Shown piece after piece: positions 1 through 9,046 of a stretch of 64,000 nt of DNA (positions within the stretch are counted from its first letter, which is position 1; the number at the start of each line of letters is the position of its first letter). The notes beneath the pieces were generated by a model. The model saw only the letters and a program-made list of their open reading frames with translations. It was not told where the DNA came from and did not search any database. The DNA lies in contig JAEINP010000007.1 of the NCBI GenBank assembly GCA_016342355.1, positions 62,001 to 126,000 of the forward strand, given 5' to 3'. The position numbers were made by a program, and so were the translations under genes. Source of the stretch: Desulfatibacillum sp. (GTDB taxonomy: Bacteria; Desulfobacterota; Desulfobacteria; Desulfobacterales; Desulfatibacillaceae).

Positions 1-1977
1 CACCGTGGACAAGCGATGGGCCACCACCAGGGTGGTTCTTTTGCCCGCAATCTTCAGGATAGCCCGCTGGATGGCCCGTTCTGTCTGGGGGTCCACGCTG
101 GAAGTGGCCTCGTCCAGAATCAAAATTTCCGTGTTGTAGGCCAAGGCCCTGGCAAAGGAAAGCAACTGGCATTCCCCGGCGGACAGGTTTATCCCCCGTT
201 CTGCAATATGATGGTCCATGCCTTTTTCCAGGTTCGCCACAAAGCCCGCCGCCTCGGCCTGATCCATGGCCTGGGCGATTGCCTCTTCCGTTATGTCCGG
301 ATTGCCCAGGGTAATGTTATCCCGAATAGTCCCGGCAAACAAAAAAACATCCTGCTGGATAAGGGCCATGTGGCTGCGTAGGGCCTTCAAATCCCAATCC
401 CGCAGGTTTGTGTCTTCCAGCCTGACCGTGCCTGTTTCCGGGTCGTAGAATCGGAAAAGAAGATGCATGAGGGTGGTTTTGCCCGAACCGGTACGACCTA
501 CCAGGGCGATCATCTCTCCGGGCTTTGCCGTAAAATTGATATCCTGGAGAATGGGCTTGTTGGCTTCGTAGCAAAAGCCGACTGCGTCAAACTCTGCGTT
601 GCCCAGCACATCATCTACAACCACAGGGTTTTTCGGCAGGTCCAGGGTCTGATCTTCGTCCAGGAATTCAAAAATGCGTTCCGAGGACGCCATGGCCGCC
701 TGCATGATATTGTATTTTTCCGCGATATCCCGCAAAGGCCGGAAAAATGTCCGCAAATAGCTGATAAAGGCCACCACGGTCCCCAGGGTTACCTGTTCGC
801 CCAGGACTCGCCTGCCCCCGTACCAAATAATGATGGCCAGTCCCAGATGGGAGAGGAATTCCATGACCGGCAAAAACACCCCAAAAACCCGGACTTGCTT
901 CATCCCGGCCTGGAAGTTTTTTTCGTTGATTTTTTCAAATCGGGCCATTTCGTGGGCTTCCACGGCGTAAAGCTGGATGGCCGCCATGGCTGCAAACCGC
1001 TCCTGGCAAAAGGAATTGATGGCCGATACCGTGGCTCTTAACTGTCGAAAAGCGTCCCTGGCCAGGGCGCTGAAAACAAAGGCGGAAATAACCACAACCG
1101 GAATGAGTGCATAACAAACCAGGGCGAGACGCCAGTCCAGATAGGCCATGACCGCAATGATGCCGGTCAAAAGGAACATGTCCTTAAACACCGTCACCAC
1201 GACGGATTTGAACATTTCGTTGAGGTTCTCGATGTCGTTGGTGGCCCGGGTGACCAGCCTCCCCACAGGATGTTTGTCAAAAAAACTCAAAGACTGGGAC
1301 TGGCAATGGGTGAACAGGTCAAGGCGAATATCCGCCATTATGTTCTGGCCAGCTTTTTCAAGGAGATTATATTCCAAATAGCTGAGGTAAAACGTGCCCG
1401 CCACAAAAACCAGCAACAGAAGGCCCAATTTCATCACCCCTGCCAAGTCTCCGGCCCGGAGGATAGCCATTTCTTCAGGAGCAAGGCTGTTGACCGCATC
1501 CTGGAGGACAAAATAATCCCCATCCTGTGCGGGAACAAGGCGGGTCTTTAATCGTTCCAGAACCGGCAAGGTGCGCTTTGTGGGAGTAATTTTATAATAG
1601 GTGTCCGAAAGCACCTGGCCGGTTTCCAGCACATGGAGATCCCTGGGGTCCAGCTTTCGGGTGTTGATGTGCGAAATAAAACGGCCTGCCCCGCGTGCTC
1701 CTGGCTCAAAATAGGATTGGTTCTGGTCCACCACGGCCTGTTGCTCCAGGGTGTTGGCCTGGGCCATGTACCAAGTGGCTATAATGTAACGGTCAATGGC
1801 CAGCTTGGAGATATACGGCGTGGCAAGGGCGAAAACCGTAATGCCCATGCTCACCAGCAGGGCGGTAAGGATAATGCGGAGATAGGGCCGGGCGTAAGGC
1901 CACAGCCTTTTAAGCAAATTGAGGTCGTAGGCCTTGCCAAGCCTGCCTTCCTCCATATGTCCGTATTCTCCGCGCAT
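1..1977 (-). CDS. ABC exporter half-transporter, MdlB-like subunit (partial)
   Basis: Fused membrane and ATPase subunit of a type IV ABC exporter; the C-terminus lies beyond the left edge, leaving 659 codons. The N-terminal part has several hydrophobic helices and a long insert between the first ones. The nucleotide-binding domain shows Walker A GRTGSGKTT, a Q-loop (IQQD), Walker B ILILDEATSSVD with the catalytic Glu, and the H-loop AHRLS just before the edge. The ABC signature is altered to LSAGECQ instead of LSGGQ. The ATG lies two bases after the stop of the next ABC gene, so the two subunits are co-transcribed and very probably form a heterodimer. The substrate cannot be read from sequence; lipids or drugs are usual for MdlAB-type pumps. 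Confidence 0.93.
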   Translation of the reverse strand, partial: MRGEYGHMEEGRLGKAYDLNLLKRLWPYARPYLRIILTALLVSMGITVFALATPYISKLAIDRYIIATWYMAQANTLEQQAVVDQNQSYFEPGARGAGRFISHINTRKLDPRDLHVLETGQVLSDTYYKITPTKRTLPVLERLKTRLVPAQDGDYFVLQDAVNSLAPEEMAILRAGDLAGVMKLGLLLLVFVAGTFYLSYLEYNLLEKAGQNIMADIRLDLFTHCQSQSLSFFDKHPVGRLVTRATNDIENLNEMFKSVVVTVFKDMFLLTGIIAVMAYLDWRLALVCYALIPVVVISAFVFSALARDAFRQLRATVSAINSFCQERFAAMAAIQLYAVEAHEMARFEKINEKNFQAGMKQVRVFGVFLPVMEFLSHLGLAIIIWYGGRRVLGEQVTLGTVVAFISYLRTFFRPLRDIAEKYNIMQAAMASSERIFEFLDEDQTLDLPKNPVVVDDVLGNAEFDAVGFCYEANKPILQDINFTAKPGEMIALVGRTGSGKTTLMHLLFRFYDPETGTVRLEDTNLRDWDLKALRSHMALIQQDVFLFAGTIRDNITLGNPDITEEAIAQAMDQAEAAGFVANLEKGMDHHIAERGINLSAGECQLLSFARALAYNTEILILDEATSSVDPQTERAIQRAILKIAGKRTTLVVAHRLSTV

Positions 1978-1979
1978 AT

Positions 1980-3755
1980 TTACAATCCGTTGCTCAGTTG
2001 CTGCCGCCGGTATAACGCCGCATACAAGCCCTTATGGTCAATGAGATCCTGGTGCACTCCGGACTCAACAAGGCGTCCCTTATCCAGTACAAAAATATTA
2101 TCAACCCTCTTAAGGGTGGACATCCGGTGAGTGACCACAATGGTGGTCCTTCCCTTGCGGTGGTTAAGAAGCCGATTGACGATCGTTTCTTCGGTGCGGG
2201 TGTCCACCATGGACAAGGCGTCGTCCAAAACCAGAATGGGCGGATCTTCCAGCAGGGCGCGGGCCAGGCACAGGCGCTGGCGCTGGCCCCCTGAAAGGGT
2301 GATGCCCCTTTCGCCCACCAGGGTATCCAAACCCTTTTCCATTTCCAGAACATCCTGATCAAAACTGGCGGCAGCCAGGGCTTCCATGACCTGTTCCCGG
2401 GTGATGCCGGGTCTTCCGAAAACCACATTGGACTCCACAGAGTCGGAAAAAACCGTGGATATTTGGGTGACAAAGCCCAGGCTTCTCCTGAGTTGATTCA
2501 GGGAAATATCGTGCACGTCCTTGCCGTCGAAAAACACCGCGCCTTCGGGGGGATCTATCAACCGAACCAGGGTATGGAGAAGGGTGCTCTTTCCGCATCC
2601 AACCGGCCCTACAATGGCGGTGGTGGACCCTTTGGGGATTTCCAAATTCAGGTTTTCAAGCACCAGCGTCCTGGACCCGGGGTGGACAAAATCCAGATTG
2701 CGTATGGAAATACCGCCATCCAACACCAAGCCGCCAACGTCCTCCACCCGGCTGGTGATTTCGGGCATGGTGTTCAGGATTCCGTTAATGCGCCGCATGG
2801 AAGCCCCGCCCCGTTGCACCAGATTGGTGACCCAGCCCATGGCCATCATGGGCCATGTGAGGAGGTTCAGGTATACGGTAAAGGCCACAAAATCGCCGAT
2901 GCTTATCTGGTCCAAAATAGCCAGCCTGCCTCCCAGACCCACGACAACCGCCAAGCCTGTGTTGGTAAAAATAGACATGAGGGGATAAAACATGCCCAGG
3001 TTTTTCGCCAGACTAAGGTTCACCCGCACGTAGTCCTGGCTTTTTTCCCGCACGCGATCCCGGGTCCATTCCTCCCTTCCATAGGCTTTAACCACACGGA
3101 TGCCGGCAAAGGCCTCCCGGACCCTTTCGGTCACATCGGCGAAACTCCTTTGTGTGGCTTCGTACCCGGCCGCCATCCTGCGGCTGTAAACCCGGCTCAA
3201 GAGGATTACAAAGGGGGCCGGGGCCATGGCGATGAGCGTGAGGAGAGGATGGATATAAATCATGATGCACATGGCTGCGCCCGCCATGAGAACGCCGTCC
3301 ATCAGGGAGACCAGGCCTATGCCCGTGGCCATGCGAATGGAATTTATGTCGTTGGTGGAGCGGGCCATGAGGTCGCCCGTGGGCATGTCCTGAAAAAAAG
3401 AGGCGGAAAGGGTCTGGATGTGCCCGTAGAGACGGGCGCGTAAGCCTCTTTCCACTATTCTGGCATGGCCCAACAGCAAGGTGCGCCAGATATAGCGAAT
3501 AGCCCCGGCGATACCGGCCAAGGCGACAATCACCATGCCATAGGTCAGGAGATCATGGGCAGTGGCTGCCCTCCGAGTGAGGGCATCCACTGCGTCCCTG
3601 ATTATAAAGGGAAGATAAAGCTGGATTCCGTCCACGATAAACAGGCACAGGAATCCTACAGCCAAGCCTTTCCGATTATCCACAAAGGCCTTTTTAAGGG
3701 GTGCGAACTCTCTCAGTGCTTCCCTGAAGGAAAGGCGTTTGGACTTTTTCTTCAA
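1980..3755 (-). CDS. ABC exporter half-transporter, MdlA-like subunit
   Basis: A 591-residue ABC half-transporter with an N-terminal six-helix exporter domain (about residues 25-320) and a C-terminal ATPase domain. Walker A is GPVGCGKSTLL, the signature LSGGQRQRL is canonical, and Walker B reads LVLDDALSMVD, so the catalytic Glu is replaced by Asp. That is the known pattern of MdlA and other heterodimeric exporters with one degenerate ATP site. The partner starts immediately downstream. In the ATP sandwich this altered Walker B faces the altered signature of the partner, so one site should be weak and the other fully catalytic. Confidence 0.95.
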   Translation of the reverse strand: MKKKSKRLSFREALREFAPLKKAFVDNRKGLAVGFLCLFIVDGIQLYLPFIIRDAVDALTRRAATAHDLLTYGMVIVALAGIAGAIRYIWRTLLLGHARIVERGLRARLYGHIQTLSASFFQDMPTGDLMARSTNDINSIRMATGIGLVSLMDGVLMAGAAMCIMIYIHPLLTLIAMAPAPFVILLSRVYSRRMAAGYEATQRSFADVTERVREAFAGIRVVKAYGREEWTRDRVREKSQDYVRVNLSLAKNLGMFYPLMSIFTNTGLAVVVGLGGRLAILDQISIGDFVAFTVYLNLLTWPMMAMGWVTNLVQRGGASMRRINGILNTMPEITSRVEDVGGLVLDGGISIRNLDFVHPGSRTLVLENLNLEIPKGSTTAIVGPVGCGKSTLLHTLVRLIDPPEGAVFFDGKDVHDISLNQLRRSLGFVTQISTVFSDSVESNVVFGRPGITREQVMEALAAASFDQDVLEMEKGLDTLVGERGITLSGGQRQRLCLARALLEDPPILVLDDALSMVDTRTEETIVNRLLNHRKGRTTIVVTHRMSTLKRVDNIFVLDKGRLVESGVHQDLIDHKGLYAALYRRQQLSNGL

Positions 3756-3780
3756 TTACACCTTGCTGTCTATATTCAAA

Positions 3781-4635
3781 TTATACAAAAAACCGGGTCC
3801 CCGGATTTTTCACCATTTTCTTCAGCCCCCGCAACATCTTGGCCATACCCTCAAGATTCGCCGTCCTGGCCTGAAATTCACAGGTCCACAGGCATTGGTA
3901 ACAGCGGAAACAGGTGCTGTGATTGGTCACTATTTTACCGTCCCGGGCCTGGATGCTGCCGGTTGTGCAATTCCTGATGCATTTACCGCAATCCGTGCAT
4001 GATTCCTCAACCCATTGCACCTTTGGCAGGGCGCTGCGCTGCATGCTAACGGGCATAAGACCGTCCAAAAAGGTAATCACAGGTTTTGGGGAACGCAAGG
4101 CATTAATGTCAAACCCGTTCACATTGCCCTCCACCTTGGCGGCTACAGACCGGACTGTGGCCCGGAAATCCGCCAGAACCCGGGCGTCAGGCTGGCCTTT
4201 GCCAAAGTCGTCAAAGGCGTCCCCCAACCGCTGGGTGGCGTTTATCTTGAAATTATGGGGCGCCATGACCGAGGCGCCGCCAAGGACCTTAGCCCCCTTT
4301 TTTTCAATTTCCATGGCCAGTTGATAAGGGGCGTTCCCGTCAAAAACCGTTCCATAGGTAAGGAATACAAAAGCGCCGGCGCCCCCAAAGTCGGGCAGGT
4401 TGCGGATCATGCCGACTGCGGGAACCGGAACCTGCCAAAAATGGATGGGCGTTCCCACCAAAACCAGGTCCGGCTTTTTCCCGGGCAGGCCTTCATGGGC
4501 CTTTCCCAGGGGTATTTGGTTAACCAACCACCCCTGGGCCTCCAGGGTTTGAGCGGCTTCCTTGGCCAGGGTGGCTGTATTGCCCGTGTTGGAATGATAT
4601 AGCACCAAGGCTGTGCGTTGTTTTTCCTCAGACAT
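3781..4635 (-). CDS. Flavodoxin plus 2[4Fe-4S] ferredoxin protein (EFR1-type)
   Basis: A 284-residue electron-transfer protein. The N-terminal half is flavodoxin-like with an FMN phosphate loop SNTGNT near residue 17. The C-terminal part has two ferredoxin cluster motifs, CTDCGKCIRNC and CFRCYQCLWTC, each C-x2-C-x2-C-x3-C. The chosen ATG is preceded by GGAGGGG at good spacing; an in-frame ATG ten codons upstream lacks a site. This architecture is widespread in strict anaerobes as a flavin/Fe-S electron carrier, but partners are unknown. It lies 25 bp upstream (on this strand) of nothing essential to the exporter; shared transcription with the ABC genes is possible but not shown. Confidence 0.9.
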   Translation of the reverse strand: MSEEKQRTALVLYHSNTGNTATLAKEAAQTLEAQGWLVNQIPLGKAHEGLPGKKPDLVLVGTPIHFWQVPVPAVGMIRNLPDFGGAGAFVFLTYGTVFDGNAPYQLAMEIEKKGAKVLGGASVMAPHNFKINATQRLGDAFDDFGKGQPDARVLADFRATVRSVAAKVEGNVNGFDINALRSPKPVITFLDGLMPVSMQRSALPKVQWVEESCTDCGKCIRNCTTGSIQARDGKIVTNHSTCFRCYQCLWTCEFQARTANLEGMAKMLRGLKKMVKNPGTRFFV

Positions 4636-4671
4636 TTCTTCCCCTCCAAAATAAACGGATTCCATGCTTCT

Positions 4672-5613
4672 TTAGTTAGGCATTGTTTTGGTGTCTTTGA
4701 GAACCGAGCCAATGGCGGCCACCATGCTGGACACATCGGAAAGATCCGAGGGAATGAGCATGGTGTTATTGGTCTTGGCCAGTTTTCCAAATTCCGTAAT
4801 GTAGCTTTCCGCAATGCGCAGGTTCACGGCGTTCATGCCGCCTTCCTGGTTGATGGCGGCGGCGATTTCCCTAAGCCCGCGGGCTGTGGCGGCGGCGATC
4901 CGCAAGATTTCCTGTGCCCGGCCATCGGCCTCGTTGATCCGTTTTTGTTTTTCGCCCTCGGACCTTTCGATGAGTTCCTGCTTGTCGCCCTGGGCCCGGT
5001 TGATCTTGGCCTGCTTGTCGCCCTCGGATTCGGCGATCATGGCCCGCTTTTCCCGTTCGGCCCTCATCTGCTTTTCCATGGCGTCCTTGATGCTCTTGGG
5101 CGGCATGATGTTTTTGACTTCATACCGGGTGACCTTGACCCCCCAGGCGTCCGAGGCTTTGTCCACAGCGGCAACAATGGTGTTGTTGATGGAATCGCGT
5201 TCTTCAAAGGTTTTGTCCAGGTCCAGCTTGCCGATTACGCTACGCATGGTGGTCTGTGCAAGCTGGATGGAAGCAAACTGGTAATTGTTGATGCCGTAGG
5301 AGGCTCTAGCAGGGTCCACCACCTGGAGATACAGGATGCCGTCCACTTCCACGGCAATGTTGTCCTTGGTGATGCAGGACTGGGGCGGCACGTCAATGGC
5401 CTGTTCTTTAAGGGTCTGCTTGTAGGCCACCGTATCCAGAAATGGGAGCAAAATATGAAAGCCCGCTTCCAGGGTTTTACGGTATTTGCCCAGGCGCTGT
5501 ACAATGAAGGCCGATTTTTGGGGGACGATCTGCATCGTCCTCCAAAGGAGGATAAATACCAAGATAATCAGACCCAATAAAATTCCGATGCTAATGATAG
5601 TTCCAGATCCCAT
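4672..5613 (-). CDS. Stomatin/prohibitin-like SPFH (band 7) membrane protein
   Basis: A 313-residue SPFH protein of the QmcA/YbbK type. An N-terminal membrane segment (about residues 4-24) is followed by the band 7 domain (starting near VPQKSAFIVQRLGKYRKTL) and a long charged Glu/Lys/Arg/Gln-rich helix around residues 180-240 typical for oligomerisation, then a Ala-rich tail. The ATG has AGGAG upstream. The next gene upstream on the same strand encodes an NfeD-like protein, the classic partner of this family. The pair is thought to build ring or cage assemblies in the inner membrane; some members aid FtsH-type proteolysis. No protease gene is adjacent here. Confidence 0.93.
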   Translation of the reverse strand: MGSGTIISIGILLGLIILVFILLWRTMQIVPQKSAFIVQRLGKYRKTLEAGFHILLPFLDTVAYKQTLKEQAIDVPPQSCITKDNIAVEVDGILYLQVVDPARASYGINNYQFASIQLAQTTMRSVIGKLDLDKTFEERDSINNTIVAAVDKASDAWGVKVTRYEVKNIMPPKSIKDAMEKQMRAEREKRAMIAESEGDKQAKINRAQGDKQELIERSEGEKQKRINEADGRAQEILRIAAATARGLREIAAAINQEGGMNAVNLRIAESYITEFGKLAKTNNTMLIPSDLSDVSSMVAAIGSVLKDTKTMPN

Positions 5614-5648
5614 GCTTTGTCTCCTTTTTATGAAAGTATGGTTAGCCT

Positions 5649-6107
5649 TTAATTGCCATTTATGGGTTTTACAATGAGTGTGATGCAATCCTGCCGGACA
5701 ATTTCCACTGCCCGGGATTCCTGAATGGGTTCCTCGGCAATGGCTTTCCACTGGGTGCCCCGGAACTCCACTTTGCCAGGATAGCCCGGCTTGATCGCCT
5801 CCACCACCACGGCAGTCTGTCCCACCACTTCGGAATTGCTGAACCCGCTCTCCCCGTCCTGGGAGTGGCCCACAAACACCTTTTGGACCCAACCGCGCAG
5901 AAAAACCAGGCAAAGAACGGACGACACAAGAAAAACCAGGAGTTGCAGATTAAGGGATGCGTTGAACATGGCGCACATGGCGCTCACCACCCATGCTCCC
6001 ACCCCGAAAAAGACCAGGATAATGCCCGGCACGGCAAATTCTGCAAGGATCAGCACCAGACCAAAGACAAACCAAATGAGTATGGGGCTTGTGAGAGCTT
6101 CAACCAT
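5649..6107 (-). CDS. NfeD-like membrane protein
   Basis: About 152 residues: two to three hydrophobic segments in the first 80 residues (with EFAVPG typical of the family) and a C-terminal OB-fold-like beta domain (VVGQTAVVVEAIKPG ... GTQWKAI). The start at 6107 has AAGGA nine bases upstream; an in-frame ATG at 6125 has no ribosome site. It precedes the stomatin-like gene by 35 bp, the common NfeD/SPFH operon arrangement, and is likely its structural partner in the membrane. Confidence 0.9.
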   Translation of the reverse strand: MVEALTSPILIWFVFGLVLILAEFAVPGIILVFFGVGAWVVSAMCAMFNASLNLQLLVFLVSSVLCLVFLRGWVQKVFVGHSQDGESGFSNSEVVGQTAVVVEAIKPGYPGKVEFRGTQWKAIAEEPIQESRAVEIVRQDCITLIVKPINGN

Positions 6108-6194
6108 AGCCAATAATCCTTTCATTCAGGGGAGTTATCATGATACCATGCCTGTGGCCTCCGGGCGGCGTTTCGTATTAGCCGGCTGCACAAC

Positions 6195-7094
6195 TCAGGT
6201 TTCCAAAGCCCGCTTGAGCAGCAGGTTGGTGTATGCCAAAAGCGCGTCATCGGGAAAAATCTCAAAAAGGCCGAAGGCATGCATTCTATGAGCCCAGTCC
6301 AGGGCCACTTCATCGGGAGAGCGGCCCTCCTGCAACTGCTTTTTCATATCATCCTGCATGTCATAGGATGCCGCAATAGCCCGATCAAGAAAATCCAGGC
6401 AATTTTCCTCCCCTTCCACCATCAGGTCATGGCCCAGGGCCAGCCTTTGAGGCATGATGGAGCGAAGTGTTTTTAATGACTCCACATATTGCTGGAAATT
6501 GTAGAAGAACATGGGGTAAATCTCGGTCTGGCTTTTCCCCAGGCCCGCGGCATCGGACATCAACAAGGTCCTGTCGGGTTCCACAAAATAGGACAGACTG
6601 CCGGGAGAATGGCCTGGAGTGGGTATGGCCTTGATTTGCACCCCGCCCAAGTCCAGAACCTGGTTGGGCTGGATAATCATATCCAACTCCAGGGGTTCGG
6701 GAGGCAGCATTTCCGGGCTGGAGTCCGCCAGTTTCAGGCCATGGAGCACGTCCCCGAAAACCTTGTCCTCCATGACGAATTTGGTCATGACCTTTTCTTT
6801 GGCCAATATCTCGGCCGCGGTTTGCGAGCCGACCAGGATTAATTCCGGCGTTTGTTTTTTCATGGTTACAAAGCCGCAAACATGGTCCGAGTGTTCATGG
6901 GCCACCACGAGATACTTCAAAGGCACATTCAAATTCATGGCTTCGATTTGGGCCAGGGCCGTGGGCGCCACGCAGGACAGGCTGCCCTCCACCAGAGCGC
7001 AGGCCTCGTTCCCCACTATCAAAAAGAATGGGTATCCTTCATTGCCTAATAGCCAAACATGATCTGAAAACTGCAAAGGAAATTGTTTTGACAT
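6195..7094 (-). CDS. MBL-fold metallo-hydrolase
   Basis: A 299-residue metallo-beta-lactamase-fold protein. The metal-binding series is complete: HEHSDH near residue 62, a His in PTPGHSPGSLSYF, an Asp in LLMSDAAG, and a final His in LALGHDLM. An AGGAGGG lies 12-13 bases before the ATG. The family includes glyoxalase II-like thioesterases, lactonases and flavodiiron-like hydrolases; nothing in the sequence or neighbours settles the substrate. It has no signal peptide and is probably cytoplasmic. Confidence 0.88.
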   Translation of the reverse strand: MSKQFPLQFSDHVWLLGNEGYPFFLIVGNEACALVEGSLSCVAPTALAQIEAMNLNVPLKYLVVAHEHSDHVCGFVTMKKQTPELILVGSQTAAEILAKEKVMTKFVMEDKVFGDVLHGLKLADSSPEMLPPEPLELDMIIQPNQVLDLGGVQIKAIPTPGHSPGSLSYFVEPDRTLLMSDAAGLGKSQTEIYPMFFYNFQQYVESLKTLRSIMPQRLALGHDLMVEGEENCLDFLDRAIAASYDMQDDMKKQLQEGRSPDEVALDWAHRMHAFGLFEIFPDDALLAYTNLLLKRALET

Positions 7095-7187
7095 GACTGC
7101 TGTTTTGCCCTCCTGAGGACATGGGAAACCTGTCTTTACTCATTTTTAAGCATATCAAGGCGGGAACCCTTAGTCCGCTGTTGCATA

Positions 7188-8876
7188 CTACGGGGTGATC
7201 ATAAAACGGTAACTCCGGCCTTCCAGGTCCAGGGTCTGACCAAAACCAATATGTTCTGTCCGGGAATCTATCTTTCCATCCTTGTCAATGTCCAGATAAA
7301 TACCGTCGTTAGTGAAATCTCCGTCGTTTATCCTGGTTTCCACCAGGTAGGCGGTATAGTTCTTTTCCGCTATTTCCACATTGCCATGCAGTTGGGTCTG
7401 GCTGTAATGGCTTGCCGCTCCGTCCCAATCACTCTCCCTCATATAAAACCAGAGTTTAAAGTCATCCGCGCCCTTGTAACGCTCGTGCACCAGGGAAAGG
7501 GGGATGCTGACGGAGGCGGAAAAAAAGCCATCGCCATTATTAAGGATGGGAGGTCCGTCGTCTTCCAGGTCGCCGTTTCGATTGGAGTCAAAATAAATAA
7601 CCGGGTGGGGGCCGTTACTCCGGTCCAGGGCAAAATAATAGGCATGGGCGGGGACGCCTAGTTCAATACCGCCGTATCTGCGTTCGATTCCCTGATATTG
7701 GGGTTCCTTGATGATAGCTGCCGGACGGATTGGGGAAAGCATGTCCGTACCCGGTATCCAGGCGCCGTTGGGTCCATTGGAAGACTGGGCTGTTGGCTTG
7801 AATTTGAGAGCGACGGATAGGTTGATAACCTGTGCGCCGTCCTTACCCCAGTTTGATTTTGGCGAAGCCTCCATTTCGATGGAGTTTTGGAACTGACCGG
7901 CCTGTTCCCGCATTTGTGCGGCCTTTTCAGTTTTTCCTATGGCATCCAAAAAACGGGCTTTTTCCAGCATGAGGCCTACCGAGTTTGTATTGCCTGCTCC
8001 CCGGTGTATATCCCAAATTCTGATTGCATCATCGTACAGGGCTTCCACATTGTCCAGCCTGCCCTGCCGCGCATGGATGCGGACCAGCCCCTGTTTGGCA
8101 TGGGCAATTCCCATGTCATCAGGTTTTCCCGCTCCCATGGCGTCGTCAATCGCCCGCAGGTAATAGACTTCGGCCTCGTCGTCCCTGTTTTGTTTTTCCA
8201 GGGCAGAGGCCAGGTTGTTGTATGCCGCGATCCTGGCGCGCCCTCCCAGGTCTCCTGCTTTTTGGACAAGGGTGAGAGACTGACGAAACATTTCTTCAGC
8301 TTGTTCAAAATTTCCGTCCCGGAATGCCTGGGCGCCCTCCTGGGAGAATTTCAGGGCTTCCTGAACCATCGTCCGTTCAAACGGAGTTTCAGACGGCTTA
8401 TCCTTGGGCTTTTCAGGCGCAATGGCCTTTTCCTGCGCGGGTTTTTCCAATTTTCGTTGGATTTCCGCCGCCTGCATCGCGGCTCTTTGGGATTCCCGAA
8501 TTTCATACTCATGCACCTGCCGGGTCCTGTATACATTCAGGCCTGCAGTAACAATTAGGGCTATGACAAACAACATGGCGATCAGGGCGATTGCTTTCCC
8601 TTTGGGCTTGGAAGGCTTTTGCTGACCTGCGGGTTTGGACAAAGGAACTTCCGGTGGTGTGGAAATTATAGCATACCCGGGTTGGGCGGAAACAAAATCC
8701 CTGACCTCCAAACATGAAAACTCTGTCGCCTTGGGATTTTTGCCAGTCACCTTGTTTTTCAGGACATAAAATAGCACAATCAGGATCACGGCCCATACCA
8801 CGGTCAGGATGATCCATAAAGCCAGCGGTGCGCCCAGCAACTCGTTCGGAAGATTATACAAGTCCATAGGGTCCAT
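7188..8876 (-). CDS. Membrane TPR protein with C-terminal Ca-loop-like domain
   Basis: About 562 residues, not recognised as a named family. Two transmembrane segments flank a short linker (about residues 10-30 and 100-120), followed by a charged Glu/Pro/Lys-rich stretch and four or so tetratricopeptide repeats (around residues 165-320). The C-terminal beta-rich region has two acidic loops, DSNRNGDLEDDG and DIDKDGKIDSRT, that look like EF-hand or dockerin calcium loops. Start choice is uncertain: GTG at 8891, ATG at 8876 or ATG at 8867 are all in frame and share one AGGA. It is divergent from the SDR gene. A scaffold exposed outside the inner membrane is plausible. Confidence 0.75.
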   Translation of the reverse strand: MDPMDLYNLPNELLGAPLALWIILTVVWAVILIVLFYVLKNKVTGKNPKATEFSCLEVRDFVSAQPGYAIISTPPEVPLSKPAGQQKPSKPKGKAIALIAMLFVIALIVTAGLNVYRTRQVHEYEIRESQRAAMQAAEIQRKLEKPAQEKAIAPEKPKDKPSETPFERTMVQEALKFSQEGAQAFRDGNFEQAEEMFRQSLTLVQKAGDLGGRARIAAYNNLASALEKQNRDDEAEVYYLRAIDDAMGAGKPDDMGIAHAKQGLVRIHARQGRLDNVEALYDDAIRIWDIHRGAGNTNSVGLMLEKARFLDAIGKTEKAAQMREQAGQFQNSIEMEASPKSNWGKDGAQVINLSVALKFKPTAQSSNGPNGAWIPGTDMLSPIRPAAIIKEPQYQGIERRYGGIELGVPAHAYYFALDRSNGPHPVIYFDSNRNGDLEDDGPPILNNGDGFFSASVSIPLSLVHERYKGADDFKLWFYMRESDWDGAASHYSQTQLHGNVEIAEKNYTAYLVETRINDGDFTNDGIYLDIDKDGKIDSRTEHIGFGQTLDLEGRSYRFMITP

Positions 8877-9046
8877 TTCCTTCCCGGCCACTTCCTGCCG
8901 AGGACCGGAAAATCAGGCAAAAACAGCACCGGAAGTCCGCCATGATTGACAAGGTAACCATCTTGGTGCTTTTATGTTATAGTTACAGATGCCGCCTCTT
9001 CCCACAAGCAGGCATGCTTTTCTTTTCTCAATCAAGGAGGTTTAGT

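Noticed and set aside
8946-8983. TTGACA with TATGTT as a promoter for the SDR gene
   Set aside because: The spacing is 21 bp, too long for a normal promoter, and no better -10 fits.
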